From Aralia elata (Eukaryota > Streptophyta > Magnoliopsida > Apiales > Araliaceae), in contig CM068382.1 in the NCBI GenBank assembly GCA_034770075.1, positions 88,591,766-88,655,765 on the forward strand: 64,000 nt of DNA. Reading direction: 5' to 3'. Both the position numbers and the translations under genes were made by a program. Below, piece after piece: positions 61,387 through 64,000 of the stretch; the stretch's first letter is position 1; the number at the start of each line of letters is the position of its first letter. Below the pieces are notes generated by a model. The model did no database searches, was not told the origin of the DNA, and saw nothing but the letters and a program-made list of their open reading frames with translations.

Positions 61387-61560
61387 GGGCAAAAGTGTAA
61401 AAAATTCCTTGTGGTTTTACCTGAAGTCTCACTTAACCCATGAACTATTTTTTTTCCTCAAAAGTGCCTTTAACGTTACAAATTTTAAATCAATTTTACC
61501 CCTCCTATTAACGGACATGTCACTTAAACTAACGTGACTGACACGTGGACATATTTTGCT
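61387..61560 (+). repeat. Left TIR of the MULE
   Basis: GGGCAAAAGTGTAAAAAATTCC... through AACGGACATGTCAC and AACGTGACTGACACGT. It pairs with the reverse complement of 63300-63471 with scattered mismatches. A minus-strand open frame across it is not a gene. Confidence 0.8.
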
Positions 61561-61799
61561 GCCGAGGCTAACACATGGACGCCCAACAACCACATGGCTT
61601 TTTAAAAGGGAAAAAACGTAACAACATATTTTATAATTTAAATCAAAAACAAAATCTACAATTTTATCCTCCATAGATCTGAACAAAGATCGATCATGAA
61701 ACAAAATCGACTAAAATTTGTTCACTAGCAACAACCACCGCCATCACTGGTATCAAAAACAAAATCTTCAATTTCACAAACCCAAACATTATCTGTTAA

Positions 61800-62152
61800 A
61801 TTTATAAATTTAATAAATGAACGGCGAGAGTGTTGGCGGCAAAAGCGTCGTTAAGATAAACGACGAGGTGAAGCGCAGTCTCGCAGTGTGGATTGTCGCG
61901 ACGGTCGAGAACGGCGGAGATATTATCAGCGAATTTATCTTGTCTGATGGAGTCTAACTCGGTGTGAATCTGAGTCGGATCGGCGAGTTTGGGGATGGAA
62001 GAAACTAGTTTAGAAAGGGTGGCATAATTGGCTAGTACAACGGCGTAATGGACGAGACTATGATGGAATTCTTTCGGCTTAATCATCTTCGTCGATGACT
62101 TGGACAAAATGTCTGGGTCTGGGAAATTGGGAGTAAGAAGGAATTGTAACAA
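61800..62152 (-). pseudogene. ANKRD13-type (GPCR-chaperone) ankyrin protein fragment in the MULE
   Basis: Likely original start at Met in KMIKPKEFHHS, followed by VHYAVVLANYATLSKLVSSIPKLADP, a TQIHTE block, and SAVLDRRDNPHCETALHLVVYLNDAFAA, the N-terminal ankyrin region of the plant ANKRD13/GPCR-chaperone family. It stops after AVHLLNL with no continuation. Only the first-exon part is present, so this is a captured fragment. The open frame extends upstream of the probable start by about 23 codons. Confidence 0.72.
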
Positions 62153-62798
62153 ATCATTATAATAATGTCTAGGTCTATTTCTCTATTTTCTCCGAATCCG
62201 ATCTGGGTTACTTTTTAAAAAAAATTGAATTCAATTCCTTCTGGTAATCTTTGAAGATGAAGGTGGTTGTTCTAATATTATTTATTTTAATCCTTTTTTT
62301 TAAACTGATTTGGAATTTGATTGGATTTCTAGATTTGAGATATATTTTGAAACTGGGTTTGATCTGTGATTGAATAAGAAAGTGAGATAATGGAGTGATT
62401 AACAAATAAAGTTAAGATCTGGGTTTCCAAAGTTGGAGTGTTTAATCCAAGGATTTTCTGCATCTGGTGGTGGTAGCACAACGACGACGATAAGGGCCAG
62501 TTGTGGTGGTAGGTGGACATAGAAGACCTCCCTCCACCTTCTTTCTCCCCCAAACCCACCTTTTCTAAATATGCTTGATCTGTTTTGTGTTTATTGTTTG
62601 ATTTGAAGCTTGTTGGGGTCATAAACTTCATCTGGGTTTAATCTCCTTTTTCTTTCCACTCCATAATAATATGCTAAAATCACAAATATGGTATTGGGAT
62701 TTGGAAGAAACTCTACTTTTTAGCAACCATTTGACAGATTTCTTGAAATTTATGATTTGGGTTTTTTTTCATTGTGATGCATATTGAGGTTTTCAAGA

Positions 62799-62867
62799 AT
62801 GGCTGTTTTGGTCCCTGGTGTTCTGTTGAAGCTTCTTCAGCATATGAACGCAGAAGTGAAGAAAACC
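62799..62867 (+). pseudogene. DUF936-type protein N-terminus fragment in the MULE
   Basis: An ATG at 62799 opens MAVLVPGVLLKLLQHMNAEVK, the characteristic start of plant DUF936 proteins (function unknown), and the similarity ends after 21-22 residues, as at an exon end. The frame runs on to 63008 through low-complexity sequence. About 650 bases separate it from the ankyrin fragment, in divergent orientation. Confidence 0.65.
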
Positions 62868-63146
62868 AAAAAAAATAAATATTTTGGTAGTGCAATGGTG
62901 AGGCGGTGGTTTCGATGGTGGAGTAGTGGTGGTTTGATGGTAGTTTTTTTTTTGCAATATTATGCTTATTCTTATTATTATTTGAGGTATTTTAAAAATA
63001 AATTTTGACTAATTTTATATAGTAAATTATAATAATTATAAATTATATAAAAGGTATCATTAATTACAATATTTTTTGTAAACAAATATTTAAATTAAGT
63101 TTAAAACTACAACAATAATTTTGTATTTCAAAATAAAAAGGGTAAA

Positions 63147-63148
63147 AC

Positions 63149-63192
<44 letters not shown>
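63147..63192. repeat. (AAT)n microsatellite
   Basis: About 15 uninterrupted AAT units inside the MULE, near its right TIR. Confidence 0.95.
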
Positions 63193-63196
<4 letters not shown>

Positions 63197-63299
63197 GATG
63201 AGAAAGTTATATTAACAATGGGCACATGTATTGGGACAAATATGTTTGATTTGAATTGTTAGCTATTTTCCACGTATGAATTGTTAGCTATATCTCATC

Positions 63300-63471
63300 A
63301 GCAAAATATATTTACGTGTCAGTCACGTTAGTCTAGGTGGCATGTCCGTTAACGAGAAGGACATAGTTAACCTAAAATTTGTAACGTTAAGAGCACTTTT
63401 GGAAAAAAAATAGTTCATGGGCTAAGTGGGATTTCGGGTAAAACCACAGAGGCTTTTTGCACCTTTACTCA
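63300..63471 (-). repeat. Right TIR of the MULE
   Basis: Inverted partner of 61387-61560, sharing ACGTGTCAGTCACGTTAG, AACGTTA and GGTAAAACCACAGAGG-type blocks. Confidence 0.8.
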
Positions 63472-64000
63472 AAAAGATTTTAGGCCTAGTGACTTACGTA
63501 ACTTCTGTTTTTCCTTCTAGTTGTTTGCCGCTTGTTTTTTTTATTTTATATTTTAATAGCTTCCCTCTTTTTTTGAATGACTAATTATTTTTCAAAATAT
63601 TTTAAGTTTATTTAATTTTATATTAATAATGTAGTTGACATTTCTAAACACTTAGAAAGAAAATCAAAAATAAAATTGTTATTCAGATAAACATATAACT
63701 TTGTATTTACAATTTAAAATTTAAAATGTCATAAATTAACAAAAAAACAAACTCAATAAAACTCTTTTTGTAGAACGAATGAGTAATATTTTAGTATTTC
63801 TAAAGGAAATATTTTTCACAATTAATTCTAAGAATTTATTTTTTGCAAAATAGTGACAGACTTACTTCTTACAAAAAAACTCAATAATATTATATAGCGA
63901 GTATTAATTCCTTCGTAGATAATATTTTTCTTTGTAAAATTTCACCGTAAAAATAGCATGGGCAACTATTTTTCTACCGCCTCAATTTTGCGAAAGCAAA
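63472..64000. other. AT-rich flanking sequence
   Basis: It begins with the MULE TSD copy (63472-63480). The rest is T- and A-rich with no recognisable gene, repeat or RNA. Confidence 0.5.

Larger units (their letters stand above)
61387..63471. mobile_element. Pack-MULE: non-autonomous Mutator-like element with two captured gene fragments
   Basis: 2,085 bp bounded by approximately 170-bp terminal inverted repeats (61387-61560 and 63300-63471) and a 9-bp TSD, AAAAGATTT, at 61378-61386 and 63472-63480. Long TIRs and a 9-bp TSD are the hallmarks of Mutator-like elements. No transposase is present. The interior holds an ANKRD13-like fragment on the minus strand and a DUF936-like start on the plus strand, divergently arranged. 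Confidence 0.82.

Noticed and set aside
61429..61704. Minus-strand open frame at the MULE left end
   Set aside because: It largely overlaps the terminal inverted repeat and has no domain.

Overview
The window comes from a flowering plant, probably a eudicot. It holds spliced-gene remnants of plant families (an ICE1/SCREAM-type bHLH, ubiquitin-activating enzyme UBA1, a PPR protein, an ANKRD13-type ankyrin protein, a DUF936 protein) and plant-specific LTR-retrotransposon lineages (Tekay/Del chromoviruses and Athila-type Ty3/gypsy elements). I see no intact host gene.

Layout. Positions 639-1105 (minus) carry a decayed ICE1-like bHLH gene. From 1156 to about 61137 lies one nested stack of retrotransposons, resolved here from exact 5-bp target-site duplications (TSDs). 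A (minus, 1156-61137) is a short-LTR element whose pol has been largely replaced by PPR and UBA1 gene fragments. B (minus, 2352-12616, Tekay-type) sits in the UBA1 fragment. C (plus, 14309-60110, Tekay-type) sits in the gag of A. D (plus, 21835-60056, Athila-type) sits in the 3' LTR of C. E (plus, 27367-56331, Athila-type) sits in ORF3 of D. F (plus, 31557-44512) sits in pol of E, and G (plus, 47737 to about 55776) sits downstream of pol in E. Beyond the stack, 61387-63471 is a Mutator-like element with about 170-bp terminal inverted repeats, a 9-bp TSD and two captured gene fragments (a Pack-MULE). The two edges of the window are AT-rich sequence in which I recognise nothing.

How the parts work together. 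D, E, F and G share one design: an LTR starting TGAT(A/G)AGT, a primer-binding site matching the 3' end of tRNA-Asp, gag-protease-RT-RNase H-integrase in one frame, then a long 3' region. D and F add a third ORF in the env position. F is the youngest and best preserved (near-identical LTRs, one frameshift). G keeps a single pol frame with four stops. B keeps a single pol frame with five stops but has lost most of gag and part of RT. C has lost RT to integrase. D has lost RT, RNase H and most of integrase.

The most unusual content is non-coding. By eye, the Athila-type elements share short hairpins whose stems change by compensatory substitutions while their loops stay fixed: a twin hairpin just after the pol stop (4 of 4 elements), an ATGGAGCGTAAAACGCA hairpin in the 3' region (D, F, and four tandem copies in G), and an AGGA-loop hairpin beside the polypurine tract (A, D, F, G). 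Each Athila-type element also carries its own GC-rich palindrome, repeated in its LTR and, in D, E and F, again after pol; in D it also lies inside the coding region. These are the best candidates for an undescribed system. All were read by eye; no folding or database search was run.
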